This document shows, in pieces, positions 35,536 to 44,989 of a stretch of 64,000 bases of DNA. Origin of the DNA: Corydoras sp. C115 (Eukaryota > Chordata > Actinopteri > Siluriformes > Callichthyidae). Position 1 is the first letter of the stretch; every line of letters begins with the position of its first letter. A model generated the notes under the pieces. That model was not told where the DNA came from. It saw nothing but the letters and a program-made list of their open reading frames with translations, and made no database searches. The stretch is taken from positions 124,001-188,000 of the forward strand of contig JAFMOC010000269.1 of assembly GCA_019802505.1 (NCBI GenBank), in the 5' to 3' direction. The translations under genes were made by a program, and so were the position numbers.

Positions 35536-36355
35536 TATGGGGCAATTTGGAGAATTCAATTGACCTTAATCCATGTTTTTGGACTGTGGGAGGAAACCGG
35601 AGAACCCGGAGGAAACCCACGCGGACATGAGGAGAACATGCAAACTCCACCCAAATCAGGATTTGAACCTGGAATCCCTAGCTCTGAGAGGAGAACATGC
35701 TAATCACTTAGCCACCGTGCCTGAAGGAAATCAATTGTAATAATAATTTTGATTTCATTCATTAAGCCGACGGCGCTTTGTTGATATCATTAATTGAATT
35801 GAATTGAATTGAATTTATCTACAGACCATTTTGCAGGAGAACAAAGAGAAGCTTCCGGTGCAGATTCGGACCGAGCGACCGTCAGAACAGAACGTTCTAA
35901 AGTGAGATGTACAAAAAATACACGTGAAGATTTAGTTTTGTTAATATTAAATCTGCACATCCAGACACATCTGCATGTTGTGTGTTTATTGTGCCGTGTG
36001 TGTGTGTGCACAGGGTGTACACTGAGATGAAACAGGTTTTGGAACATCTGAAACATCCTGGCTTCCAGTTCACTGAGCTCGAGGAGGAGGCAGACATTCT
36101 CTGGATGTATTCTCATATCCGGGATTATCTGTGAGTGGACATGTTTTTGTTTTTATACAGGGCTGAAGTTTTTCACCTGTTCCAGTTATTCATCAGAAAC
36201 TCAGTTCATCACCATCAGAACCCTGTAGGGGGGGGGGGTTCAGATGCCTCTCACTCTGTACAGTCCTGATCCCGTTCAGCAATACAGCCTCAGACCCTCA
36301 CATGTCCTCCTCCATGCTTGATGGTTAATGTCAGACTGTGGAACCAGACTTTAAG

Positions 36356-36440
<85 letters not shown>

Positions 36441-39400
36441 TCACTTACCGGCCACTTTATTAGGTACAGCTCCTCAGTTGTACACTCTGTTTATTCAGCT
36501 TCTCTGATGGAGTTTGTAGTTCTACAATTACATTCTGTAGTCAATCTGTTCCTCTAGAGAAGGTATTTCCACAGTGGGGGGGTGAGGGTGGTGGATGATT
36601 CTCAGTACTGCAGTGATAGTGTCAGGGTTGTGCAGGTGTGTGTGTGTTGTGCTGCTGGACAGAGAACAGAACATACAGAACCATCATCCACCACCCTAAT
36701 AACAACTGCTCTGTGGGGTCCTGATCACTGGAGAACATACCAAACAGACTAACAGAGTGTGTGAGGAACAGATTGTAAGATTACACTTGCAGTGTAAGTG
36801 ATCCATCAGTCTGTCAACAGGAAGTTGAGTATGGAGCGCCCTCGTGTTCTCCTCAACCAGTTCCCCTGCGAGACCATCCTGACCACAAAGGACTGCATGT
36901 CTTCAGTGGCACGCAGGGCCAAGCATGGAGAACAAACGGTGCCATGGCTGCCCGTCACCTTTAACCTCCAAACCGAGCTTCCCCAGTTCATCAGACATTA
37001 TCAACAGAGAGAAGAGAGGTGAGGATTCCATCTCCTCAGATCAACTGCAGTCTCAAACATCTCATTCTGTCTTAATGGAACTTTCTACTGGATTCATAAT
37101 TACAGAGGGCAAGGTGAGGTCACCGGCTCTTAATGATAGCCACACCCACTATTCAGTCAGTGGAAAAACATTACTGATTACTAATTAAAAATAGGATTGA
37201 TTTAATTAACGCAGCATGGTGGCTTAGTGGTTAGCATGTTCTCATTTCAGCGCTTTGGATCCAGGACGGAATTCTGATCTGGGTGGTGTTTGCATGTTCT
37301 CCCCATATCCACATGGGTTTACTCCCGGTTTTCTGGTTCTCCCACAGTGCAAAAACGTGGATTCAAGGTATTGAATTGGTATTACACCTATATAGTGTGT
37401 GTGTGCTCAGTGATAGAGACCTGTGATAGAAGATCAAGCAGTTAATGATAATAAGATGAGAACGTCTTGTTTTTTAATTTAAATTTGTTAATTTATTTTA
37501 AATACTCTCATTATCTTCCACTTGATCCTCAACTAGGGTCCCATTCAGGAGAGAACGTTTCGGGCGCTGGGCAGATACACCCAGAACAAGGCACCAATCC
37601 ATCACTGGGCACACACTCGCACACACTATATAGGGGCAATTTAGAGCAGCCAATTTACCTTTAATCTATGATTTTGGACTGTGGGAGGAATACGGAGAAC
37701 CCAGAGTAAACCTATGCGGACACGGGGAGAACATACAATCTCCAGCCAGATTGGGATTCCAACCTTGTCCCCATTGCTGAGAGGAGAACATGCTAAACAC
37801 TACATCACCGTGCTGCCCCTCTATAAGGTTCTTAAATGTTGTTTTATGTACTGAGTGTATTATTAGTCAGTCTGTTTGATTGGATTTATTTAATTAGAAC
37901 GTTGTTCTCTTCATGTTCTCAGAGGTGAAGATAACCACTGGATCTGCAAACCCTGGAACCTGGCCCGAGGTTTGGATACACACATCACCAACAACCTGAA
38001 CTACATCATTCGACAGCGAGAGAGCACACCAAAGGTGACACACACACACACACTCACTCACACAGACCCCACTGATCACACTCACCCTTCCTGCTTATGA
38101 ACTGGTTTGGTAGTTCAAAGTACAAGGGGCTGTGGTGGTGGGGGGTGTGTGGATGGGCGCTCCTCTGAGGGCGGTGCAGATCTGATGCAGTGTGTGTGGA
38201 TTGGTGTGTTTTTGAGGAAAACTTGCTGGTCTGCATGGTCGATATGTAAGTGCGTTTGAAGATCTGTAGATAGATTAAGATCCATAAGAACACTGCGGTT
38301 CTCAGGACAGAACACAAAAGAGAGAGAAGCTGCAGCATGTGCCCACGCCACCATCTTTAAAAGTCTAATAATGCAGAAAAAAACAAAATTTAAATCATTA
38401 TAAATAAGCCGAGAACGGGATTGGACCCTGGTCCATACAGACGGTTTGAATATGTAAATGCTTTTGCTGAATCTTGTGTGTGTCAGGTGGTCTGTAAATA
38501 CCTGGAGAATCCAGTGTTGTTTGAGCGAGAGGAGGTGGGCTTGGTGAAGTTCGACATACGCTACATGCTGCTCCTGCGCTCTGTGCAGCCTTTGCAGCTT
38601 TACGCCTACGACGTCTTCTGGCTGCGTTTTGCCAACAGGTCACTCACGCTCACTCTTATGTTTTGGTATCAGTGATGAAGGATCCATGTTCTGGATGTTT
38701 CAGGGGTACAGATGCTTTCAGCAGTGTGTGTCCTGGGACAGTAAGGGGGGGCACCTTTAGAAGAACTAATGAATTCCCCTATACATGCCCATTCAGGGGA
38801 GAACATTTTAGTTTTTGGGCAGATACACCCAGGACAGGACGCCAATCCATCATTGGGTGCGCACACACACACAAACACACACACCCACAAACTTTATAGG
38901 GTCAATTCAGATGGGGCAGTTTTAAAGCTAGTGAATCAAATCTACTAAAACACGATTACTTAAGCATTTTCTTTCAATTCTTTTGTTTTTTCTGATTTGC
39001 GGCCCTGCAGACCGTTCTCTCTGGATCAGTTTGATGATTATCAGAAGCACTTCACCGTGATGAACTACACCGACGGCGCTCAGCTGAAGCAGGTCAGAGC
39101 ATGACGCAGACGAACATAAAGCAAAGTTAAAGAGCTGTGACATCACAATCACTTCACACGGTACGGTCTGAACTAACTGATCAGGAGGGGTGTGTGCTTG
39201 GTCTCACCGGACTCCGTGGAGGCAGTCAGTCACCTTAATGGAGAACACCTCTCGTGACCATGACATGTTGGTGACACCACACAGCACCTTCAGCGATCTT
39301 TACCCATGATGCTTTAGAGAGATATCAGAGCTCTTTCCTTCTGCTGTAAGACCCTCCAATCAGCAACTAACCACCCACAGTCCTGACTCCCTCTAATCCT

Positions 39401-39918
39401 GTTAGCATCAACTATAAATAAGAATAATAAGTTGGTTTTACATAGTGTCTCCATCTAACCTGTTGATTTTTGGTTCTTTAAGGTTCATTATGACGAGTTT
39501 ATTCCGATGTTTGAGAAGCAGTTCCCCGACTATCAGTGGAAAGACGTGGAGGTGAGAGATTTGGGTTCCATGTTTCATTTAAATGGAGATTGTTGAACAT
39601 ATAAAACCCTAAAACAGACCAGATTAAAAACACATGAACACTCACGTTGTTTCTGACACTACAGACAAACCTGTCTTTTTGGTTAATAACTTAACGTAAA
39701 CCTTGTTTAACAAATCTGATTGGCTGAGCCGTTCATCCAGCTGTGACATCATTCCCAATAGCCCCCCCCCTCCATTAGTGAAAAGCCCATGCGGTATTCT
39801 ACTTTAGTTATAACGTAGAAAAGGATTTAAAAGAACATTATTCAGATTTGTTAGGTACATTTATTTGACAGCAGCGTGATCGTTTAAAAGGCAGTGTTTG
39901 TTACAATAACATCTCAAT

Positions 39919-39969
<51 letters not shown>

Positions 39970-40764
39970 ACGCACGTCAGCATGATATCTTCAGGGCATT
40001 TGCGGAACTGTTCCAGGCAGCTGCGTCGCGTCCTGCACCGTACGGGATCTGCGCATACCCCTCCTCTAGAGCAATCTACGCCATTGACCTGATGCTGAAA
40101 TGGGAGCATCGTGAAGGAGGTATGCAGTTAGCATGTTCTCCTCTCAGCACTGGGGATCCAGGTTGGAATCCCGTTCTGGAGTTTGTATGTTCTCCTTGTG
40201 TCCACATGGGTTTTCTTCTGGGTTCTCCAGTTTCCTCCCACAATCCAAAAACATGGATTCAAGGTGAATTGAATGCTCTAAATTGCCCCTATATAGTGTG
40301 TGTCTGTGTGTGCGTCCAGTGATGGATTGGCACCCTGTCCTGGGTATATATGCCCAGCGCCGGAAACGCTCTATTCTTCCCCCCCGCCGTGACCCTAGTA
40401 GAGGAGATAATGAGATGAGAATGTGTCTCCATACAGCGGGCGAATCTTCTAACATGGAGAATGGATGGAGAACCATGGAGGGGTAGCTGATATAGTGTAA
40501 TTAGGAATGGCTCCGCTGTGATAGTTCTTCATCTGAATATAGTTTATACAGTTTATTTATTTCTTTATTTAGAAGTTTTTTTTTTTCATTTTTATTTGTT
40601 TCTTCTTTTCAGGAGGGCGAGTGATGCAGCCTCAGATTTTGGAGGTGAACTTTAATCCAGACTGCGCCCGTGCCTGCCTCTACCACCCCAGCTTTTATAA
40701 CCACATGTTTCAGACGCTGTTTTTAGATCAGGCTGATCAGTGTCCTGTTACACAAATCACTTAA
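28791..40764 (+). CDS. ttll12: Tubulin tyrosine ligase-like protein 12
   Basis: Fourteen exons: 28791-28922, 30244-30407, 31628-31826, 32509-32668, 35290-35423, 35825-35901, 36014-36130, 36821-37018, 37923-38034, 38487-38638, 39011-39092, 39483-39551, 39981-40119 and 40613-40764; 1887 nt, 628 residues (human 644), every junction in frame. The N-terminal half holds the SET-like domain (VFDAGEMFGIM, VPVWYIMDEFGSRIQH). The C-terminal half is the TTL ATP-grasp domain: NQFPCE, HWICKPWNLARGLDTH (about 398), KFDIRYMLLLRS, and the metal-binding strand ILEVNFNPDC near the end. TTLL12 is regarded as a pseudo-ligase linked to tubulin detyrosination state, H4K20 methylation and RIG-I-pathway inhibition. 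Exon 2 encodes an acidic run (DDDDEDED). AATAAA lies 34 nt past the stop. Confidence 0.96.
28923..29060. repeat. (CA)n/CACTCATA-rich tract after ttll12 exon 1
   Basis: CACACTCATACACATTCAC-type imperfect repeat starting within the exon 1 donor (GAG|GTACACACAC). Confidence 0.9.
29271..29457 (-). mobile_element. Reverse SINE fragment in ttll12 intron 1
   Basis: GGCGCTAGGCAGATATACCC, GAGGGCGCCAATC, GGGGCAATTTAGAAC, then CATGCAAACTCCACCCAGAT: the ordered reverse landmarks of the SINE. The preceding 29060-29240 holds another repeat-like segment (AGCGGTGGGCAG...CCTGGGGAGCAATTCGG). Confidence 0.6.
30670..30745 (-). repeat. Short interspersed repeat shared with 51550-51612
   Basis: The reverse complement contains TTCTAGCAGGTTCTCCCGTT and GGCGGTGAGCTGGAACA, also found in plus orientation near 51555-51605. 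Class unknown. Confidence 0.6.
31390..31610. repeat. Tc1-related non-autonomous element, internal fragment
   Basis: TTTGGGTGGTGGATTGATGG, CTGCAGTGACACTGATGA and TCTGTGGTGGTACTG resemble the body of the 9463 and 36438 copies. Confidence 0.4.
31911..32142 (-). mobile_element. Reverse SINE fragment in ttll12 intron 3
   Basis: CATCCAGGACAGGGCAC through CAGCCAATTCACCTTGAATC to CCACTGTGCCCC, ordered landmarks of a reverse SINE with a G-run at its left edge. Confidence 0.6.
32908..34117 (-). mobile_element. Tc1/mariner element, nearly intact
   Basis: Terminal inverted repeats identical over 29 bp (CACTCACCGGCCACTTTATT...GGTACACC), flanked by TA on both sides; 1210 bp. The single antisense transposase frame is interrupted only by one stop codon. 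It sits in ttll12 intron 4. Fragments carrying the same termini occur at 9463, 13490-13644 and 36438, so this family or a close one has been active in the genome. Confidence 0.95.
32940..33980 (-). pseudogene. Tc1 transposase with one in-frame stop
   Basis: 347 codons including the terminal TAG (32940-32942), starting MGKKGDLSAFERGMVVGARR. The N-terminal helix-turn-helix (SISETADLLGFSRTTIFRIY) and a second HTH are intact. The DDE triad is present: Asp in NVAWSDESRF, Asp in FQQDNAPCHKAG, Glu in SPDLNPIEHLW. A TAA at 33255-33257, just before FQQDN, is the only visible lesion; it separates the second and third catalytic residues from the first. No frameshift. It could be a true pseudogene or a single sequencing error. 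Confidence 0.9.
34500..34705. repeat. Diverged interspersed repeat with tRNA-like motifs
   Basis: CATTTAGCAGACAC...GACTTACAATG, AAGGGTCTTGCTCAGAG, GACTTGAACCCACAACC and CCACTGAGCTACCCC: the full form of the family that appears as fragments at 19811, 46562 and 59040-59150. Confidence 0.65.
34982..35130 (-). mobile_element. Reverse SINE fragment in ttll12 intron 4
   Basis: CGCCAATCTATCACTGGACA, an (AC)n tract, GGGGCATTTTAAAGCAGCC and TGTACTGTGGGAGGAAAC. Confidence 0.6.
35440..35722 (-). mobile_element. Reverse SINE with (AC)n expansion in ttll12 intron 5
   Basis: AGAAGCTGGGCAGATACACC to TAGCCACCGTGCC, with an (AC)n tract at 35498-35532. It begins only about 17 bases after the exon 5 donor. 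The (AATG)n tail side is truncated. Confidence 0.75.
36358..36440. repeat. (AT)30(AC)n compound microsatellite
   Basis: Long AT repeat passing into AC, directly abutting the Tc1-related element that begins near 36438. Confidence 0.95.
36438..36745. mobile_element. Tc1-related non-autonomous element, left-end copy
   Basis: CACTCACTTACCGGCCACTT...ATTAGGTACAGCTCCTCAGT, closely parallel to 9463-9745, including GTTTATTCAGC, GTTCTACA and GTGGTGGATGATTCTC. It ends 75 bp before exon 8. Confidence 0.6.
37214..37440 (+). mobile_element. Sense SINE in ttll12 intron 8
   Basis: GCAGCATGGTGGCTTAGTGG head, GGTGTTTGCATGTTCTCC body and a degraded 3' end. Lies 60 bp from a reverse copy. Confidence 0.7.
37500..37818 (-). 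mobile_element. Reverse SINE in ttll12 intron 8
   Basis: TCTCATTATCTTCCACTTGA reversed tail to ACACTACATCACCGTGCTGC reversed head. Forms an inverted pair with 37214-37440. Confidence 0.75.
38790..38900 (-). mobile_element. Reverse SINE fragment in ttll12 intron 10
   Basis: CATGCCCATTCAGGGGAGAA, GGGCAGATACACCCAGGACA and CGCCAATCCATCATTGGG, then a CA tract. Confidence 0.65.
39921..39968. repeat. (GT)24 in the acceptor region of ttll12 exon 13
   Basis: The GT repeat ends 12 bases before the exon, leaving GCACGCACGTCAG as the only non-repeat acceptor sequence. Confidence 0.95.
40123..40410 (+). mobile_element. Sense SINE abutting the ttll12 exon 13 donor
   Basis: The donor GTATGC is followed immediately by SINE sequence (AGTTAGCATGTTCTCCTCTC), through TGCTCTAAATTGCCCCTATA to CGTGACCCTAGTAGAGGAGA. 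The tRNA-like head is truncated at the splice site. Confidence 0.8.
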
Positions 40765-40797
40765 AGGAGTGTTATTTGCATAATCTGATTTAAATAT

Positions 40798-40803
40798 AAT
40801 AAA
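40798..40803 (+). terminator. Poly(A) signal of ttll12
   Basis: AATAAA 34 nt after the stop, in sense. Confidence 0.7.
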
Positions 40804-42097
40804 AATGTTACCTGCCTCAGTTTCATGCTATTCTGTTACTGACATGTAGGTGGCGGTGTAGTGGTTAACACATCCTCCCTGTACTGGGGATTCAGGTTTA
40901 CATCCTTAGAGGATTAATTGAAAGATAATGAGATGACATCAGAGTGGAGGTTCCGTGTTCTCTCAGTGAGATAAAATTATATTGTTACTCTGAGGAGAAC
41001 TTAATAATGTTTTTACTTATGTAATCTTTTTCTTGTGCTTTGTGTAATCTATATTGTCGTTAATAAATATAACTAGTAAAGGAACAGAAGAACCCATGTT
41101 CCAGGAGGGAAACCACTGACAAAAAATAGAATGCAGTTCTATCAAATATTCTTATATGAAATAATAATTTGAATATTAAATTAAGGAGGATTAAGACCTC
41201 ATGATTAAAATGTAATGTTAATTGCAGCGTTGTATTCTTAACTAAAACCTGTAATATTCTTTCTCTTTTGAAGAAATGAATCCAACAAATAAACGGTGTG
41301 TTTTCTTTATGTCACTGAGTTTACACACTGAGTTTCAGTCCTGTTCATTAGATTTACAGTATGGAAGGCCAAAGAACATGAGGGGGAAACTCCCACCGCA
41401 GTGAGCACACAGGGGACGCCGACCAGGATGTCTAAGAGTGGAAAGGAAGTCCTTAAAAGAAAATATTAACTGAGGTGAAAACTGGGGGGATGCACGAGGG
41501 AAAGAAGTTTTAATTATGCCTAGATAGAAACATCGTAAATGAATTGTTTGAAGGTCCAATGTGCGTCATGACAATTTAATCATGTTTGGACTTATAGATG
41601 GCCACTGGGGCTCCAGGCAACTTGGACTACCAATATGAGGATCAGTCATGATTGGTGCATCTGACCTATGATATAAAAGGCCAGCTTGAAGTGTTGAACA
41701 TGGCCTTTATGGTGAAGATACTTTTTCGGTAGAGACCAACTGATAAGGAGCCACTGCGTAGTTAAGATCATTCAATTACACTGAGTAGAACTAATTAATA
41801 ATGAATAACTAATTAATCATTTTACCTATATTAAATCTTTTTATATACTTTGTATTACTACTCTATTTTATCATTTATAAAATAAGTAATAAAGGAGGTA
41901 GTAATAAAGGTAATCTAGTTTTAAAAGGCAAATAATTCTATTTCTGATCGTATAAAGCTGGTTTTATATCAAAGTAAAGGCTCCTACAGTAATTAAGAAG
42001 CTGATCACCTGCTGAAAAGACACCGTAACCGATGTTTCTAAGGAAGGAAATCTCGGCCAGGCTTGATGACTGAGTCTGTCAGGAAATAGATGAACAT
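40804..42097. other. Intergenic spacer after ttll12
   Basis: AT-rich, no coding exon recognised. A TATAAAA at 41672-41678 with an inverted CCAAT nearby (41651) resembles an orphan core promoter, but only a 10-codon ORF follows. Confidence 0.4.
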
Positions 42098-42490
42098 TCA
42101 TTCATTATCTCCCGCTTTATCCTCTATTAGGGTCGCGGTGGGGTTCCCCATGCCCATCCAGGGGAGAACGTTTCGGGCGCTGGGCAGATACACCCAGGAC
42201 AGGGCGCCAATCCATCGCTGGGCACACACTCACTCACACAGACACACTCTATATGGGGCAACTTTGAGAATTCAATTGACTGGATCCATGTTTTTGGACT
42301 GTGGGAGGAAACCGGGTTCTCCGGTTTCCTCCCACAGTCCAAAAACATGGATCAAGTTTTGGATCAAGCGATGGAGGAAACCCACGCGGACACGGGGAGA
42401 ACATGGAAACTCCACCCAGATGGGGATTCGAACCGGGAATCCCTAGCGCTGAGAGGCGAACGTGCTAACCACTAAGCCACCGTGCTGCCC
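42098..42490 (-). mobile_element. Full-length reverse SINE with internal fold-back
   Basis: Reversed tail to reversed head (CACCGTGCTGCCC), flanked by near-identical 15-bp duplications, GAAATAGATGAACAT (42083-42097) and GAAATTGATGAACAT (42491-42505). About 45 bp longer than its relatives because part of the body is duplicated in inverse orientation at 42316-42365. Confidence 0.9.
42284..42352. repeat. 32-bp perfect palindrome with 5-nt loop inside the SINE
   Basis: 42284-42315 and 42321-42352 are exact reverse complements (ATCCATGTTTTTGGACTGTG... and its inverse), separated by GTTCT. The right arm is SINE sequence in the opposite sense to the rest of the copy. Confidence 0.95.
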
Positions 42491-42505
42491 GAAATTGATG
42501 AACAT

Positions 42506-44227
42506 CTAGATCAATAAAAAGTTAAGATTTTGGATTCACTTATCAGATACCTACTAATAGATGTTTCCCAGCATGGGGCGTATACAGTAGGTTGCTGTAT
42601 TCTGATGTTACAGAATACAGACCCTGTCTCTGTCTCTTGATATCTTCTAGTAAGTGGTCAGGAGCCAGCGGTTAATCCCAAAGATATTTAGTGCGCATTA
42701 CTGAAAATACAGTGAAAAATATCAAACAATGAAAAATAAGGACGATAGCTCTGCCCAAGGTCCATTTAAGTCCTTCAGGAGGGCATGACTTCCTTCATCT
42801 ATGTGTTCCACCAGATAACAGTCCTTTGTCTTATGAGACCATCCGACAGCTGGTCCCATTTCCTGCCCCTTCTGTTGTATGAACTTATGACATCTTTCTG
42901 TTGACTGTCCCACTGTTCAAATTACAAAACTGTTAAAATCCCTCCAATCTCTGTTTATATGGAAACCTTTAGTCTGAAGGTTTGAGCTGAAGCTGAAATG
43001 TTTAGATCTGTTAAATTACAATTTAATGCCAGTGGACTAGATCACATATTAGAATCCACTACATTTCTCTGGAACAGCTTCTGTGTAAGAACATGAATGT
43101 TGTGGTTCCACCATCTACAGGTCACACATTTAATATAGACAGAACCACGAGGCATTTCTGTTAATAACATTGTTAGATGTTTATCTGTGGCATGTGTCTG
43201 TGTGGGAAGCCGCGTCTGCAAATAAAGCATTTAAACATGACGTCCCCTCCCCCTCACCTAAACGATCACAGCAGTCGGTCGTAAACTTTTGTTTTTCTAA
43301 AGATCGTGTCTGTGTGGAAAACCACAACTGCAACATGGTTAAACACCAGTCAAACTAGAGTTACTTGGTCTTCATTGAGTGAAGTTTCTTACATTAAACA
43401 GGAATGTTTTATTAATCTGCAGATTATTTACTTTAATGACATTAGAATATTAAATTTTACATTTATTCTGATTTCGCTGTACAACTAACAACACATCACT
43501 CATTTCCTCTTTTATTATCTCATCTTGAACTTAATCCCCTACTAGAGTCACGGGGGAGGTTTCCGGTTTCAGATGCACCCAGAACAGGGTGCCAATCCAT
43601 CACTCACACACTGTATATGGGGTCATTTACATTAGTCAATTCACCCAGAGAAAACCCACACAGACACGGGGAGAACATGCAAACTCCATCCAGGTTTAAA
43701 ACTCTCCCTGATACAGAGAGCTGCTTCTGTAATGATTAAAACTGCTTCTGTAAATGACATCTGCTGTCAGGAAGCCAAGGAGAAAGAACCATAAAGGGGG
43801 TGAAGGCCCATATCCCAATGTTCTTGTCTTCAACAATAAAAGCTCTGTTCATAACATATTACATCTCAAAGCAGAGAGGCCTCCATGAAGCATTCATCAT
43901 ATTTAACCTCACTGACCATAACATTGATTTATAACATTTTCTGTTCTGCGTGTTCTGCGTGCGTCTGTTCTGGGTGTAAGGAGAACGAAGCAGAGTTTAT
44001 GAGATAAGATGTTTTTTGAATAATGTGAAAAACAGGAAATATATTTTGAAAACTGATTTGTAAGTTTTAAATATATATATATATATATATATATTTTACT
44101 TTTGATAAAAATAAACAATTACTAATCAGAGTTTTCAGAGTTTGTGGTTTCATTTTCATAATGCATATATAATGTATTAATGTTTTCATATTATTTTTAT
44201 TGCAGTAATTTTTCGTTTGAGGCAGTA
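42506..44227. other. Intergenic spacer before the 44.3-kb promoter
   Basis: Holds a reverse SINE fragment (about 43500-43700, CCCAGAACAGGGTGCCAATC ... CATGCAAACTCCATCC) and an AT repeat at 44069-44094. No exon recognised. Confidence 0.4.
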
Positions 44228-44296
44228 TGACGTAACGGTGGGCGGGGCCGCTGGGGAGCGGAGGTTATTTAAGGCCTCGTTGCGGGTCGTTGGTTC
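44228..44296 (+). promoter_or_regulatory. Compact core promoter: CRE-like, GC box, TATA-like
   Basis: In order: TGACGTAA (44228-44235), GGGCGGGG (44240-44247) and TTATTTAAG (44265-44273), then a pyrimidine/T-rich start region (GTCGTTGGTTCAGTTC). The spacing puts transcription start near 44295-44305. It serves the exon with donor at 44355. Confidence 0.6.
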
Positions 44297-44355
44297 AGTT
44301 CTGAGGTGAATCGTGTGGAGTCTGCAGTCTGAATGAAGATGAACTCATTAACGTG
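44297..44355 (+). other. Probable 5' exon of the large-exon gene, with upstream ORF
   Basis: Ends in a consensus donor (AACGTG|GTGAGTG). It contains ATG AAG ATG (44333). Spliced to the acceptor at 47121 this would read 13 codons (MKMNSLTCYNLHH) and stop at 47138-47140, 12 bases before the main ATG and in the same frame. So the exon is probably 5' UTR with a short upstream ORF, unless other exons intervene. Confidence 0.45.
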
Positions 44356-44938
44356 GTGAGTGTCGAGGTTTTGTTTTTAAAACATTTACTTTGATTTCGG
44401 TTCGAACTCCGTCTTCTGCAGTTTGTTCCCGTCAGCGCTGTGGTGTATAGAGAGTTAGAAAACCTACTTCACAAGATTCAGTTCAGTTTTATGAAAAACG
44501 CCGAAAAAGTTTAAATTAAGCGAATTTAACCGAATAAATGAACCCTTCTGTATTCCGTGTTTATTATGAGCAACTGAATTTGGCATTTCGTAATCACATT
44601 TTCTGTAAAGTTTCAACAGCATTAAAACAGAAAATGAATTACTCTGTAAAATCTGACAACAGATTATTAAAGAACGACAAACGGACCACCAGGTTTATAA
44701 ACTGCAAGAACATTTTACCTTGGAATTCTGACTCTCTGAACGTGACATGTTGGAAGGTTTACGGTCATAATAGTCATTTCTGTATGATTGAATTGTTTTG
44801 GGGTTTTCTTTACATCTGGAACCTGAAGTGATTTTGGAACTCTTGGGTTTGTTTGTGTGAGTGGTCTGTGCTTTTGGTGATTTAAGAGGAAGGAGGACTG
44901 GAGCTGTAGCCTCAGCATGTGCAGTATGACCTTACAAA

Positions 44939-44989
<51 letters not shown>

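Noticed and set aside
41651..41735. TATA box plus ATG resembling a small gene start
   Set aside because: The ATG lies only 28 bp from the TATA box and the frame is 10 codons; no downstream exon recognised.
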